This document shows, piece by piece, positions 1 to 8,383 of a DNA stretch of 23,773 nucleotides (position 1 is the first letter of the stretch; each line of letters opens with the position of its first letter). The DNA comes from SM23-78 sp041479965 (GTDB lineage: Archaea; Nanobdellota; Nanobdellia; Woesearchaeales; SM23-78). The notes beneath the pieces are model-generated. The model had not been told where the DNA came from. It did not search any database and saw nothing but the letters and a program-made list of their open reading frames with translations. A program made the position numbers and the translations under genes. Location: the NCBI GenBank assembly GCA_041479965.1, contig JBGOZE010000012.1, positions 1-23,773 of the forward strand. The letters are read 5' to 3'.

Positions 1-2
1 AA

Positions 3-1721
3 AGTGTAAATAATATTCCAAAATTAAAGAATATAGCTGGGATAAAAATATTTATGGACATTTCAACAGGCAATCTAAAAGTTTCTGATGATGCTTTGTT
101 GAAAACTTTGAGGATTGGCTTGCTCTGCAACAACTCTGTGCTGCAAAAGGATGCTGACAATGATAAATGGATTATTGTGGGCGACCCGACAGAAGGAGCA
201 TTGGTAGTCAGCGCAGAAAAAGCAGGCTTGAGCCACAAGCATGAGGCAGAAGAATGGAAGAGAGTGTTTGAGATTCCTTTCAGCAGCGACACCAAGAGGA
301 TGATAACCATCCACAAGGATAAAGAGAGCAAAGGATTAGTAGCTTTCATGAAAGGAGCCACTGCTGCTGTGCTTGAAAGATGCGCCTATGCTGAAATCAA
401 TGGCAAGCTCAAGAAGCTGAGCGACAAGGACAAGGAAGAGATAAAGACTGTTAGCAGGGATTTCTCAAATGAAGCCCTGAGAGTGCTTGGCTTTGCCTAC
501 AAGAAGCTTGACTACACAAAGGAGATTGAGTGCCAGAAGCTCAACACCATGAAAGAAGAAGGATTCATATTCGTAGGCTTGCAAGGAATAATAGACCCTC
601 CGAGGCCTGAAGTCAAGGACGCTGTTGCTAAGTGCAGGCAGGCAGGCATAAGGATTTTCGTGATAACGGGAGACCACGGTCTCACTGCAAAAGCTGTTGC
701 CAAGGAGGTAGGAATAGCTACTCATGAGACCAGGATCATCAAGGGAGTTGAGCTTGACAAGATGAATGAGGAAGAGCTCACTCTCGCTTTGAAAGAAGAA
801 GTCATATTTGCCAGGGTGACTGCAGAGCACAAGATGCGCATAGTAAAAAACCTTATGGCTCAGGGAGAGATAGTGGCTGTCACAGGTGACGGAGTGAATG
901 ATGCTCCAGCCCTCAAGAAAGCAGACATAGGAATAGCCATGGGAATCACCGGGACTGATGTGAGCAAGGAAGCTTCTAAGATGATACTCGCAGATGATAA
1001 TTTCGCATCAATAGTCAATGCTGTCGAGGAAGGAAGAGCTATCTTTGAGAACATAAGGATTTTTCTGAAATACCTTTTCATAGGCAACAGCGCAGGCATA
1101 CTCGCAGTGTTCGCTTCCCTGCTCCTAGGTTTGCCTTTGCCTATCCTGGCATTGCAGATATTATGGTTCAACCTTTTGACTGAGACTTTGCCTTCAATTG
1201 CTCTCACCAAAGAGCCTCCTGAACAGGGGATAATGGAGAAAGGTCCAAGGAAGATGAAAGAGATATTCATAACAAGAAAAGACATCTCTGAGATGGTGAT
1301 GAACGCTTTAATCATAACCGTAGGGATGCTGGGAATATTCTATTACATCCTCTCGACCAATGGCTGGGTGCGCGGAATGGAATTTGCCTTGGAATCAGCC
1401 CCCGCATTTTACATCTATGCTACCACCATGGCCTTCACCACAATGGTATTCTTCCAATTATTCAACATCTTCAACACCAAGTCTCCTAACAGCTCCATCT
1501 TCTTCGAGGAGCTTTTCAACAACAAATGGCTTTTACTCGCAACAGCAGCTTCCATCCTGCTCCAGATGGCTGTGGTGAATGTTCCTTTCCTTAACCATAC
1601 CTTCAAGACCACTCCTCTCAGCCTGTTCGACTGGCTGATAGCTGCAGCAATAGCCTCCTCAATAATATGGATCAATGAGATTTACAAGTTTTTCCACTTA
1701 CGCCATCATGCCCAAAGCTGA
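3..1721 (+). CDS. P-type cation-transporting ATPase, C-terminal part (gene starts before the window)
   Basis: ATP-driven cation pump of the P2 (SERCA-like) group. The reading frame is open to the window edge, so the ATG at 54 is internal; the upstream in-frame residues read like the end of the phosphorylation region. Visible motifs are DPTEGAL and MKGA of the nucleotide domain (near 186 and 348), TGD (666-674), and the hinge GDGVNDAPALKKADIGIAMG (885-944). Membrane segments M5-M10 follow. Actuator domain, DKTGT and M4 are outside the window. The M5/M6 ion-site residues differ from SERCA: M5 reads YLFIGNSAGIL, with the Asn kept but Gly where SERCA has Glu771, and M6 reads NLLTE, with Glu where SERCA has Asp800. 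The family is certain; the transported ion is not, and Ca2+ cannot be assumed. Confidence 0.95.
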   Translation, partial: SVNNIPKLKNIAGIKIFMDISTGNLKVSDDALLKTLRIGLLCNNSVLQKDADNDKWIIVGDPTEGALVVSAEKAGLSHKHEAEEWKRVFEIPFSSDTKRMITIHKDKESKGLVAFMKGATAAVLERCAYAEINGKLKKLSDKDKEEIKTVSRDFSNEALRVLGFAYKKLDYTKEIECQKLNTMKEEGFIFVGLQGIIDPPRPEVKDAVAKCRQAGIRIFVITGDHGLTAKAVAKEVGIATHETRIIKGVELDKMNEEELTLALKEEVIFARVTAEHKMRIVKNLMAQGEIVAVTGDGVNDAPALKKADIGIAMGITGTDVSKEASKMILADDNFASIVNAVEEGRAIFENIRIFLKYLFIGNSAGILAVFASLLLGLPLPILALQILWFNLLTETLPSIALTKEPPEQGIMEKGPRKMKEIFITRKDISEMVMNALIITVGMLGIFYYILSTNGWVRGMEFALESAPAFYIYATTMAFTTMVFFQLFNIFNTKSPNSSIFFEELFNNKWLLLATAASILLQMAVVNVPFLNHTFKTTPLSLFDWLIAAAIASSIIWINEIYKFFHLRHHAQS

Positions 1722-1745
1722 TGGCTAGAATCATGTGAGCATCAA

Positions 1746-1751
1746 GAGGTG
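1746..1751 (+). promoter_or_regulatory. Ribosome-binding site GAGGTG fixing a TTG start
   Basis: GAGGTG matches the archaeal 16S 3' end and lies exactly 6 nt before the TTG at 1758. The same hexamer and spacing occur before 10154, 11411 and 12789. This supports TTG as the start and argues against the out-of-frame GTG at 1751. Confidence 0.7.
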
Positions 1752-1757
1752 TGAGCC

Positions 1758-2486
1758 TTGGCAGTATGGTATATCGCGATCGTGACTTACTTGTGGGAGA
1801 TATTCAAGCTATGGATCCACACTATCTTTGTAGTTCCTTTCCAGACCACAGACATGCTCTGGCTATTAGTGCCTGTCTGGCTTGGATGGTTCTTCTCAGA
1901 GTTCTTCCAAGAGAAGACAGGCACATCACTGGGAAATGCTATCTCGAATGCGGTGATAATCCTCTGGGGAAGCATTGATTGCAGCAGGCAGACAGTCAAG
2001 CTCATAGCTGCGCGTGCTTTGGCTGGCGCGTGGGATATTGCTGCCAGGTTCTTCATCATAGCATTGATATTTGCTTACGGAGCATTCATCTTAGTCCTGG
2101 GATGGAAAGGCAACAAGCTCATCAAATACATAGGTAGAGTGAGACAAGTCACCTATGTGTTCGCAATCTTCACCCCTGTATTCTATGGAGCGATTCCTTT
2201 CTCACTGGACCACATAGTAGCAGCAGTGCTCTTCTTCCCATTATTCTACTTTGCCATTGAGCTAATAGACAGGTACACTCCTAATCCCAAGGCAATAGTC
2301 GAGGATATGAATGAAGGAAGCTCATCAACAGAATCAAATTCTCCTGCATACAGTCCAAGTGTCAATCCTCCCATGAACGGGCCTGGAGGCATGCAGCAGC
2401 AAAGGCCTATGCAACCAGGTTATGGGCAGTATCCTAAGCGCCCTCCTCAGAATCCCTATAATCCTTATAATCAGTTCAGACGATAA
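1758..2486 (+). CDS. Unrecognised multi-pass membrane protein with a Pro/Gln/Tyr-rich tail
   Basis: I do not recognise a family. The 242-residue protein starts at TTG 1758, with a stop codon just upstream in frame at 1752-1754. It has about five hydrophobic segments in residues 1-175, including an unusually aromatic N-terminal stretch (WYIAIVTYLWEIFKLWIHTIF) in which Trp is frequent. After the last helix (ending near ELIDRYTPNPK) comes a polar, disordered tail of about 65 residues, rich in Pro, Gln, Asn, Tyr and Gly and ending in NPYNPYNQFRR. The tail is probably cytoplasmic and could bind a partner, which is inference only. It follows the ATPase by 36 nt with no clear TATA box between, so the two may be co-transcribed. 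Confidence 0.8.
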   Translation: MAVWYIAIVTYLWEIFKLWIHTIFVVPFQTTDMLWLLVPVWLGWFFSEFFQEKTGTSLGNAISNAVIILWGSIDCSRQTVKLIAARALAGAWDIAARFFIIALIFAYGAFILVLGWKGNKLIKYIGRVRQVTYVFAIFTPVFYGAIPFSLDHIVAAVLFFPLFYFAIELIDRYTPNPKAIVEDMNEGSSSTESNSPAYSPSVNPPMNGPGGMQQQRPMQPGYGQYPKRPPQNPYNPYNQFRR

Positions 2487-2522
2487 AAATAAAAAAACAT
2501 GAATATGAGAGATGAATAAACC

Positions 2523-3317
2523 ATGACTTTACAGACGGCACAGCTCATACTTGAATGGGTGAGAAACTTAATCCTGGTGTTCGGAGTAGTCCTTGGAGTG
2601 CAGGTGACAATAAAGCTTTTTGAGAAGCAGACAACAGAGAAGATGATGGACATCAAGAAAATAGTATTCCTGCTCCTGACAATCGCCTTTGCCTTCATGG
2701 CCTTGGGATTCATCACAGAGAACATCAGTGGAGTGGTCAATCATGATTTCAGCCTTTTCGGAGCAATATGCTTCTCGCTGGCTTATATTTGCTGCATAAT
2801 AGCATTCTCTTATTTCTGGCATCAATCATCAAGATTCCACAAGCTCCACCTGTCAGAGCCAATATTCTTCATCGGAGTGGTAGCAGCTGTAATGCTCTGG
2901 GACTATTACTTGATGAGATTATCTATCGGAATAATCCTCACCACTCCCTCGCTCCTGAACAAGCTGATATTCTTAATCCATCCTTTGGCTGTCTCGCTCA
3001 TATTCCTATTGACCCTGATAATCCATCCGACACACCAAGCTAAGGTTATACGCACACCAATATGGTATCTTTCAGGAGGAGTTTTCTTCTACTTCATAGC
3101 CTACATGATGCTCACCTATTCTTTCCTGAAGCCCACAGGAAAAGTGCTGCCTTTTGTCTACTCGATACTATTCATCATCAGCTCAGCCTACTTCGCAATC
3201 GGGTTCTATGCGGCAAAGAAGAAGTATGCTGATGATGTAAAAAAAGAGACTGCTGGACCAGAGGCTGTGCAACTGAACGAGTCATCTCAGGAAAAAACTG
3301 TTAAAGCGCAACCATAA
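2523..3317 (+). CDS. Unrecognised seven-helix membrane protein
   Basis: The 264-residue integral membrane protein has no family I can name. Hydrophobic segments fall near residues 10-32, 45-66, 76-98, 112-131, 147-167, 180-203 and 208-233, giving seven predicted helices, followed by a charged tail of about 30 residues (KKKYADDVKKETAG onward). The seven-helix count resembles membrane sensor modules of the 7TM type, but no kinase or other signalling domain is attached. A GAGATG motif lies 8 nt before the ATG, a weaker ribosome-binding site than GAGGTG. It follows the previous gene after 36 nt and may share its transcript. T-runs after the stop (around 3319-3327) could terminate transcription before the next promoter. 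Confidence 0.8.
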   Translation: MTLQTAQLILEWVRNLILVFGVVLGVQVTIKLFEKQTTEKMMDIKKIVFLLLTIAFAFMALGFITENISGVVNHDFSLFGAICFSLAYICCIIAFSYFWHQSSRFHKLHLSEPIFFIGVVAAVMLWDYYLMRLSIGIILTTPSLLNKLIFLIHPLAVSLIFLLTLIIHPTHQAKVIRTPIWYLSGGVFFYFIAYMMLTYSFLKPTGKVLPFVYSILFIISSAYFAIGFYAAKKKYADDVKKETAGPEAVQLNESSQEKTVKAQP

Positions 3318-3340
3318 ATTTTTCTTTTGCTCACAAAATA

Positions 3341-3348
3341 TTTAAAAT
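3341..3348 (+). promoter_or_regulatory. TATA box for the VIT1-like gene
   Basis: TTTAAAAT centred about 26 nt before the ATG at 3371, the spacing expected if transcription starts at or next to the start codon (leaderless). Confidence 0.6.
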
Positions 3349-3370
3349 AGCCCTATCATTAGCAAGGTAA

Positions 3371-3850
3371 ATGAAGCATTCAGTAAGAAAAGGATTTAGC
3401 TTTGGGCTCGCCTCAGGGATAATAACAACTCTTGGATTAATCGTCGGGCTTGACTCGAGCACTCACTCATCCGTGGTTGTAATCACAGGAATACTGATAA
3501 TCGCGATAACTGATGCTCTCTCAGACGCCATGGGCATTCACATGTCAGAGGAGTCAGAGGCACAGCACTCAAAAAAAGAGATATGGGAAGCCACTGTGAT
3601 GACTTTCATATCAAAATTTTTTGTAGCATTATCATTCCTTATACCTGTGCTGCTGTTCCAGCTTGAAACAGCCATAGCTATCTGCATAGTGTGGGGATTG
3701 GCATTGATAGTGGTGTTCAGCTATTTCATGGCCAAGAAAGGGAATGAAAGAGCTTACATGGTGATAATCGAGCACCTGACCATAGCTATCATAGTGGTAG
3801 TCCTGACTTATTTTGTTGGAGGCGTGATAAGAAGCTTACTTGGGGCTTGA
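3371..3850 (+). CDS. VIT1/CCC1-family iron/manganese transporter, short form
   Basis: Membrane transporter of the vacuolar iron transporter (VIT1/CCC1) family, which moves Fe2+ or Mn2+ across membranes. The 159-residue protein opens with the family's glycine-rich first helix (GFSFGLASGIITTLGLIVGL, residues 8-27), then a helix ending TDALSDAMGIHMSEESE (47-63). That Asp/Met-containing segment corresponds to the family's metal-path signature. Three more hydrophobic segments follow (about 76-98, 100-120, 130-150). It is shorter than typical plant or yeast members, which carry an extra cytoplasmic metal-binding domain. It has its own TATA box and looks leaderless. Its stop is only 50 nt before the Elp3 start, but Elp3 has a separate promoter. 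Transport direction and metal are inferred from the family. Confidence 0.85.
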   Translation: MKHSVRKGFSFGLASGIITTLGLIVGLDSSTHSSVVVITGILIIAITDALSDAMGIHMSEESEAQHSKKEIWEATVMTFISKFFVALSFLIPVLLFQLETAIAICIVWGLALIVVFSYFMAKKGNERAYMVIIEHLTIAIIVVVLTYFVGGVIRSLLGA

Positions 3851-3870
3851 ATAGTTCTTCTAGGAAATAC

Positions 3871-3878
3871 TTTAAAAA
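3871..3878 (+). promoter_or_regulatory. TATA box for elp3
   Basis: TTTAAAAA centred about 26 nt before the ATG at 3901. This promoter decides the Elp3 start, because an upstream in-frame TTG (3847) would lie before the TATA box and overlap the preceding gene. Confidence 0.65.
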
Positions 3879-3900
3879 CCAGTCCAGATACCATAATTCT

Positions 3901-5607
3901 ATGGAACAAAACTTTTTTACCGACATAATAAGCTACATCAAGCAGAGCAATCCATCAAAGGATAAGCTAGCCAAGGAGAAAGTCAGGCTTTGCTCAAAGC
4001 ACAGCATGAGCAAAATACCTACTGATATAGAAGTATTATTGCACGCTGGCAAAAAAGAGCTTTCTTTCCTGAAAAAATACTTGCACACCAAGCCCACCAG
4101 GACTATAAGCGGGGTGGCTGTGGTTGCAGTCATGACCAAGCCCATGCCTTGCCCTCACGGCAAGTGCACGCAATGCCCTGGAGGAGTGCAGAGCTTCTTC
4201 GGAGACGTGCCTCAGAGCTACACTGGCAAAGAGCCCGCTACCATGCGGGCTATAAGGAATCACTATGATTCCTATCTCCAAGTCTTCAACAGGCTTGAGC
4301 AGTACGTGGTGCTGGGCCAGAGCCCTGAGAAAGTCGAGCTCATCATAATGGGCGGAACATTCCCAAGCTTTCCAAAGGGTTACCAGGAAGAATTTGTTTA
4401 TTATGCATTCAAGGCGATGAATGATTTCTCCAAGCTCTTTTATGGAAAGAAAAAGAAAGGAAGAAACGATGCTGAGTTTGACATCCTTAAGTTCAGGGAG
4501 TTCTTTGAGCTGCCAGGAGAAGTGGGAAGCAAGCAAAGAGTGGATAATATCCAGGCCAAGCTTGCAAAGCTCAAGAAGGATGATACAAAATCACTTGAAG
4601 CAGAGCAGAAGAAGAACGAGACTGCTAATATTCGCTGCGTAGGCATGACAATTGAGACAAGGCCTGATTATGCAAAGCTAGAGCACACTAATGAGATGCT
4701 CAGGCAGGGATGCACCAGGGTTGAGCTCGGAGTGCAGAGCGTACATAATGGTGCATTGCAGAGGATTAATCGAGGGCATGATGTCAATGAATCTATAATA
4801 GCGACAAGGAATCTTAAGGACTTGGGATTCAAGATAAATTATCACATGATGCTGGGAATGCCTGGAGTGAGCCTTGACAGAGACCGCGAGGGATTAAAGG
4901 AATTATTCTCAAACCCATCATTCAGGCCTGACATGCTCAAGCTCTACCCTTGCATGGTCTTGAAAGGGACTAAGCTCTATGATGAATGGAAAAAAGGAGA
5001 ATACACTCCGCTCACAACAGAGCAAGCAGCAAGGATTATCATTGAATTCAAGAAATCAATTCCTGAATACGTAAGGATCATGCGAATTCAGAGAGACATA
5101 CCTACTAAGATGACAGAAGCAGGGGTTGACAGGACTAATCTCAGGCAATATGTGGCTGAACTGATGCAGCGAGAGAATGTAAAATGCAGGTGCATAAGGT
5201 GCAGGGAGATAAAAGGCAAGGAGCTCAAAGGCAAGGTTGAGATGAGAATAAATGAGTATGCTGCGTCCAGAGGAACAGAATACTTCATCAGCCTGGAGAA
5301 CAATGATAATCTGCTTGGTTTCTGCAGGCTAAGATTCCCTTCTCAGAGCTTAAGAAAAGAGATAACTCTTGACTCAGCATTGATAAGGGAGCTGCACGTG
5401 TATGGGAGTGCTGAGAAGATTGGCGGCAAAGGAGAAGAGAGAGTCCAGCACAGAGGCTTTGGAAAACAGCTTTTGAGAGAAGCAGAGAAGATCGCCAAAG
5501 AGGCTGGAAAGAAGAAGATGATAATCATCTCAGGCATAGGGGTTCGGGACTATTACAGGAAGCTCGGCTACAAAAAAGAAGGGCATTACATGGTAAAGGA
5601 ATTCTGA
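3901..5607 (+). CDS. elp3: Elp3, tRNA wobble-uridine C5 modification enzyme (radical SAM plus GNAT)
   Basis: Elp3 uses radical SAM chemistry and acetyl-CoA to place a carboxymethyl-type group on C5 of uridine-34 in tRNAs. From the ATG at 3901 the protein has 568 residues, a usual length. It contains the archaeal-type cluster motif CPHGKCTQCPGG (Cys84, Cys89, Cys92), followed by the core segments IIMGGTFPS, GMTIETRPDYAKLEHTNEML, GVQSVHNGAL and YHMMLGMPG. RIQRDIPT precedes a Cys-rich stretch (CRCIRCREIKG). The C-terminal GNAT domain shows the acetyl-CoA loop QHRGFGKQLL (from about 516) and ends with GIGVRDYYRKLGY. Start choice rests on a TATA box 26 nt upstream, suggesting a leaderless message. 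The tRNA-Lys(UUU) at the right end of the window has the wobble base this enzyme class acts on. Confidence 0.97.
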   Translation: MEQNFFTDIISYIKQSNPSKDKLAKEKVRLCSKHSMSKIPTDIEVLLHAGKKELSFLKKYLHTKPTRTISGVAVVAVMTKPMPCPHGKCTQCPGGVQSFFGDVPQSYTGKEPATMRAIRNHYDSYLQVFNRLEQYVVLGQSPEKVELIIMGGTFPSFPKGYQEEFVYYAFKAMNDFSKLFYGKKKKGRNDAEFDILKFREFFELPGEVGSKQRVDNIQAKLAKLKKDDTKSLEAEQKKNETANIRCVGMTIETRPDYAKLEHTNEMLRQGCTRVELGVQSVHNGALQRINRGHDVNESIIATRNLKDLGFKINYHMMLGMPGVSLDRDREGLKELFSNPSFRPDMLKLYPCMVLKGTKLYDEWKKGEYTPLTTEQAARIIIEFKKSIPEYVRIMRIQRDIPTKMTEAGVDRTNLRQYVAELMQRENVKCRCIRCREIKGKELKGKVEMRINEYAASRGTEYFISLENNDNLLGFCRLRFPSQSLRKEITLDSALIRELHVYGSAEKIGGKGEERVQHRGFGKQLLREAEKIAKEAGKKKMIIISGIGVRDYYRKLGYKKEGHYMVKEF

Positions 5608-5634
5608 GGTTTCTGCTCGATAATTCTAGAAAAA

Positions 5635-5642
5635 TTTTTAAA
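5635..5642 (+). promoter_or_regulatory. TATA box for the MFS gene
   Basis: TTTTTAAA centred about 26 nt before the ATG at 5665, again consistent with a leaderless transcript. Confidence 0.6.
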
Positions 5643-5664
5643 CAGCTGATAATCCGGCTTTCTT

Positions 5665-7254
5665 ATGAAGAAAAACAGGAATAAGCAAGGCATGAAGGAA
5701 AGCATCAAGCCGCATAATCTGACTAGGCAACAGGCTGAGAAGACCAAGAAATATTCAGTTGCCGAAGGCTCTGCCTATAACGTGATGTATGGCTTTGGCG
5801 AGCAGTATGTTGTTCCTTTTGCCATCAGGCTTGGCGCTAGCAACGCTGCTATCGGCATCCTTTCAGCTGTTCCTTACTTTGTTGGCTCTTTATTCCAGGC
5901 AGCAGGGGCTTACCTGGTAGACAAGCTCAAGAACAGGAAACAGTTAGTATCAGCAGCTTCGCTTTTGCAGGCCTTGACCTGGATTCCTTTGTTCATTTTG
6001 CCTTTGGTCACAAGAAACATCATGCTATTGACAATATTGTTCTCATTGTACCTTGTGTTCGGCAACCTCTTGAGCCCTGCTTGGAACTCGTGGATTGGGG
6101 ATGTGGTCCAGGAAAAGGAGAGAGCCAAGTATTTTGCTAACAGAAACAGGGCAGTCATAGTCACTTTGCTTTTCTCAGTACTCATAGCAGGAGCCATATT
6201 GAATTATTTTTCAAACGTCAACATCTGGGTTGGCTTTGGCATATTGTTCGGCATAGCTATGACTGGTAGATGGGTGTCTTTTGCTTACCTGCAGAAGCAA
6301 TACGAGCCAGAGTATATAATTGATGAGAAGCACTCATTATCGATAAGAGAATTCGCTAGGGCTCTGCGCAAGACTAATTTCGGCAACTTCACATTGTTCA
6401 GGTCTCTTTTCTCTGTAGGCGTGATGATAGCTGCTCCTTTCTTCGCAGTCTACATGCTCAAGAACCTGCATTTCTCTTATATACAATACACCGCAGTAAT
6501 CCTGGCTCCGATGCTCGCAAGAATCCTCACCCTAAGCTACTGGGGAAGATATTCTGAGAAGTTCGGCAACAGGAACATCATGTATGTCTCTATTTTTATC
6601 ATATGCTTCATACCTCTCGCTTGGCTGCTCTCAGGCTATTTCTTTGGCAGCAGAAATCTCATATTCCCATTGCTCATGATCGCAGAGTTCATCAGCGGCT
6701 TTGGGTGGGGAGGTTTTGAGCTCACCTCATTCAACTATTCCTTAGAGATCGTAAGGCCTGAGAAGAGAGCCAAGAGCTTTGCCTACTTCAATGTCCTGTG
6801 GGGCGTAGGAGTGCTTATTGGAGGATTGTTAGGCTCTTATCTTGTCAAGAACCTTCCACCTATGATTTTAGGATTGAATATCATGTTCACTCTGTTCGCC
6901 ATCTCAACAATAGTAAGATTCATAGTCGCATTAATCTTTGTGCCGAAAATCAAGGAAGTCAAGATTGACAAGAGCATGGGTGAAGGAGAATTGTTCTTTG
7001 AGCTGGTAGTTGCCAAGCCAATTGATTCTGCTTTCCACAAGACAGGCTCGCTGCTCACTTTTGCCCAGGAAAGCCTTGAGACCATTGGCTTGCCTGCCAA
7101 GAAGACAGTCAACATCATCACAGAGCCATTTGAGCCTCTCATCAATAATGTTAGCTATTATCTGGACGGAATAGCTGTGAAAGTAGAGACCAAGAATAGA
7201 AGAAAAACAGGAAAAAAGAAAAATCCGAAAGCTTTAAATAAATCCACTCGCTAG
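5665..7254 (+). CDS. Major facilitator superfamily (MFS) transporter
   Basis: Secondary transporter of the major facilitator superfamily with about 12 hydrophobic segments. The 529-residue protein has a basic N-terminal stretch of about 35 residues before the first helix. Loop 2-3 carries a motif-A-like VDKLKNRKQ (about 85-93), and the segment around residues 139-162 (AWNSWIGDVVQEKERAKYF) is typical of bacterial and archaeal MFS proteins of unknown substrate. The second half repeats the pattern (SYWGRYSEKFGNRN, then YSLEIVRPEKRAKSFAYFN). A cytoplasmic tail of roughly 95 residues ends in a very basic stretch (NRRKTGKKKNPKALNKSTR). The substrate cannot be read from the sequence and no neighbour points to one. 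Confidence 0.9.
   Translation: MKKNRNKQGMKESIKPHNLTRQQAEKTKKYSVAEGSAYNVMYGFGEQYVVPFAIRLGASNAAIGILSAVPYFVGSLFQAAGAYLVDKLKNRKQLVSAASLLQALTWIPLFILPLVTRNIMLLTILFSLYLVFGNLLSPAWNSWIGDVVQEKERAKYFANRNRAVIVTLLFSVLIAGAILNYFSNVNIWVGFGILFGIAMTGRWVSFAYLQKQYEPEYIIDEKHSLSIREFARALRKTNFGNFTLFRSLFSVGVMIAAPFFAVYMLKNLHFSYIQYTAVILAPMLARILTLSYWGRYSEKFGNRNIMYVSIFIICFIPLAWLLSGYFFGSRNLIFPLLMIAEFISGFGWGGFELTSFNYSLEIVRPEKRAKSFAYFNVLWGVGVLIGGLLGSYLVKNLPPMILGLNIMFTLFAISTIVRFIVALIFVPKIKEVKIDKSMGEGELFFELVVAKPIDSAFHKTGSLLTFAQESLETIGLPAKKTVNIITEPFEPLINNVSYYLDGIAVKVETKNRRKTGKKKNPKALNKSTR
7233..7240 (+). promoter_or_regulatory. TATA box for the HD-domain gene, inside the MFS reading frame
   Basis: TTTAAATA lies in the last codons of the MFS gene. 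Transcription would start near 7262, leaving a leader of about 30 nt that includes a purine-rich GAGGGGG (7274-7280) before the GTG at 7292. Unlike its neighbours, this gene is therefore probably not leaderless. Confidence 0.5.
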
Positions 7255-7291
7255 TGAAAACTGATTCTATTTAGAGGGGGTAAGGTTCAAG

Positions 7292-8329
7292 GTGATAAAG
7301 GCTTTCAATGACAAGGATTCCAAAGGCAGAAAGATAATTGAGAACAGCGTAGCTTCCAGAAAGCCTTATCTGATTGATTTCCAGAGAATCATCGAGACCA
7401 AAGCTTACAGGCGCCTGGCTGACAAGACCCAGGCTTTCTCTTTGCCAGAGCACTCCCACATAAGGACCAGGAAAGTGCACACTGACGAAGTGATAGGAAC
7501 ATCCATGAAGATATCTGAGCTGCTGGGATTGAACACAGAGCTCTGCATGGCTATAGCTGCAGGCCACGACATAGGCCATCCTCCCTACGGTCACCTCGGA
7601 GAGAGAATGCTCACAAAGCTTGGGAAAAAACCATTTCATCACGCAGTCTTCGGGCCAGTGATAGCCCAGGAAATAGAGAACCGAGGAGACGGGCTCAACC
7701 TTAGCTATGAGACCCTTGAAGGCATGCTCTTGCACGCAAGAGGAGGAAAAGAATTAGTGATAGACCATTCCAAGCCATCAGAGTACAATGTTGTCATGTT
7801 GGCTGACAAGATTGCTTACACCTTCGGCGATTATAGCGACTCATCCAACAGGGTTGGCTACTTCCCAAAAGAGAAATGTGCTGATCTGGTCAAAAGGATT
7901 GATGATTATCTTGGAAAAAGCACCAATGATAGGAGAGAGGCTTGCGTTAAAGCCCTTGTGCTTCAGAGCAAAGCTACTGGCGCAGTTGGTTTCTCTCAAG
8001 GGCCAGAATATGATACTTTCAATGAGCTGAGGCAGGTGCTCTACAAGGAAGTCTACCCGAGCATCCAGGCTCACATGCACGAAGCTGCGCTTTCAGATAT
8101 GTACCATTTCATCAAGACCAATCCTGAGTTCATAGATAAGTATAACGGCTTTGACCCTGTGCTCTTCATCTCATTGCTCACAGACAAGGAAGTTACTTAT
8201 TTCGGCCAGCTCCAATTCGTATCCAAGAAAACTTCTCTCAAGGACATAGAGCACTTCGGGGCATTTGAGATTCTGCCAGAGCTAAAGAAGAAAAAGATTG
8301 ACTATTCTGAGCCTGGGCTTGACTGGTAG
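7292..8329 (+). CDS. HD-domain dNTP triphosphohydrolase (dGTPase-like)
   Basis: Probable deoxynucleoside triphosphate triphosphohydrolase, splitting dNTPs into nucleoside and tripolyphosphate to control the dNTP pool. The 345-residue protein carries the family's opening segment AYRRLADKTQAF (39-50) and HSHIRTRKVHTDEV. The HD-superfamily metal ligands are visible: His63, His92-Asp93 in AAGHDIGHPPYGHLGE, and Asp172 in MLADKIAYTFGDY. The HPPYGH motif is diagnostic of dGTPase/SAMHD1-type enzymes rather than generic HD phosphodiesterases. GTG 7292 is the only usable start, since TGA lies upstream in frame at 7262-7264. Substrate preference (dGTP or all dNTPs) and allosteric control cannot be told from the sequence. 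Confidence 0.9.
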   Translation: MIKAFNDKDSKGRKIIENSVASRKPYLIDFQRIIETKAYRRLADKTQAFSLPEHSHIRTRKVHTDEVIGTSMKISELLGLNTELCMAIAAGHDIGHPPYGHLGERMLTKLGKKPFHHAVFGPVIAQEIENRGDGLNLSYETLEGMLLHARGGKELVIDHSKPSEYNVVMLADKIAYTFGDYSDSSNRVGYFPKEKCADLVKRIDDYLGKSTNDRREACVKALVLQSKATGAVGFSQGPEYDTFNELRQVLYKEVYPSIQAHMHEAALSDMYHFIKTNPEFIDKYNGFDPVLFISLLTDKEVTYFGQLQFVSKKTSLKDIEHFGAFEILPELKKKKIDYSEPGLDW

Positions 8330-8354
8330 AAGAAAGGGCTAATAATAGAAATAA

Positions 8355-8361
8355 TTTAAAA
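8355..8361 (+). promoter_or_regulatory. TATA box for the RNA methyltransferase gene
   Basis: TTTAAAA centred 26 nt before the ATG at 8384. A second ATG at 8380 is in another frame and runs into a stop after eleven codons. Confidence 0.6.
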
Positions 8362-8383
8362 GAGATGCTAGTTCTTTTTATGC

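Noticed and set aside
1751..1978. A 75-codon frame starting with GTG at 1751
   Set aside because: The GTG is part of the GAGGTG ribosome-binding site for the TTG at 1758, and the peptide has no membrane pattern, unlike the overlapping long frame.
3847..3900. An 18-codon N-terminal extension of Elp3 from a TTG overlapping the VIT1-like stop
   Set aside because: It would start upstream of the TATA box at 3871-3878; the ATG at 3901 has the 26-nt leaderless spacing seen at neighbouring genes.
4036..4536. A 166-codon open frame on the - strand opposite elp3
   Set aside because: Shadow of the conserved radical SAM coding region; no recognisable protein features.
7271..7735. A 154-codon open frame on the - strand opposite the HD-domain gene
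   Set aside because: Antisense shadow; the opposite strand carries the full set of HD motifs.
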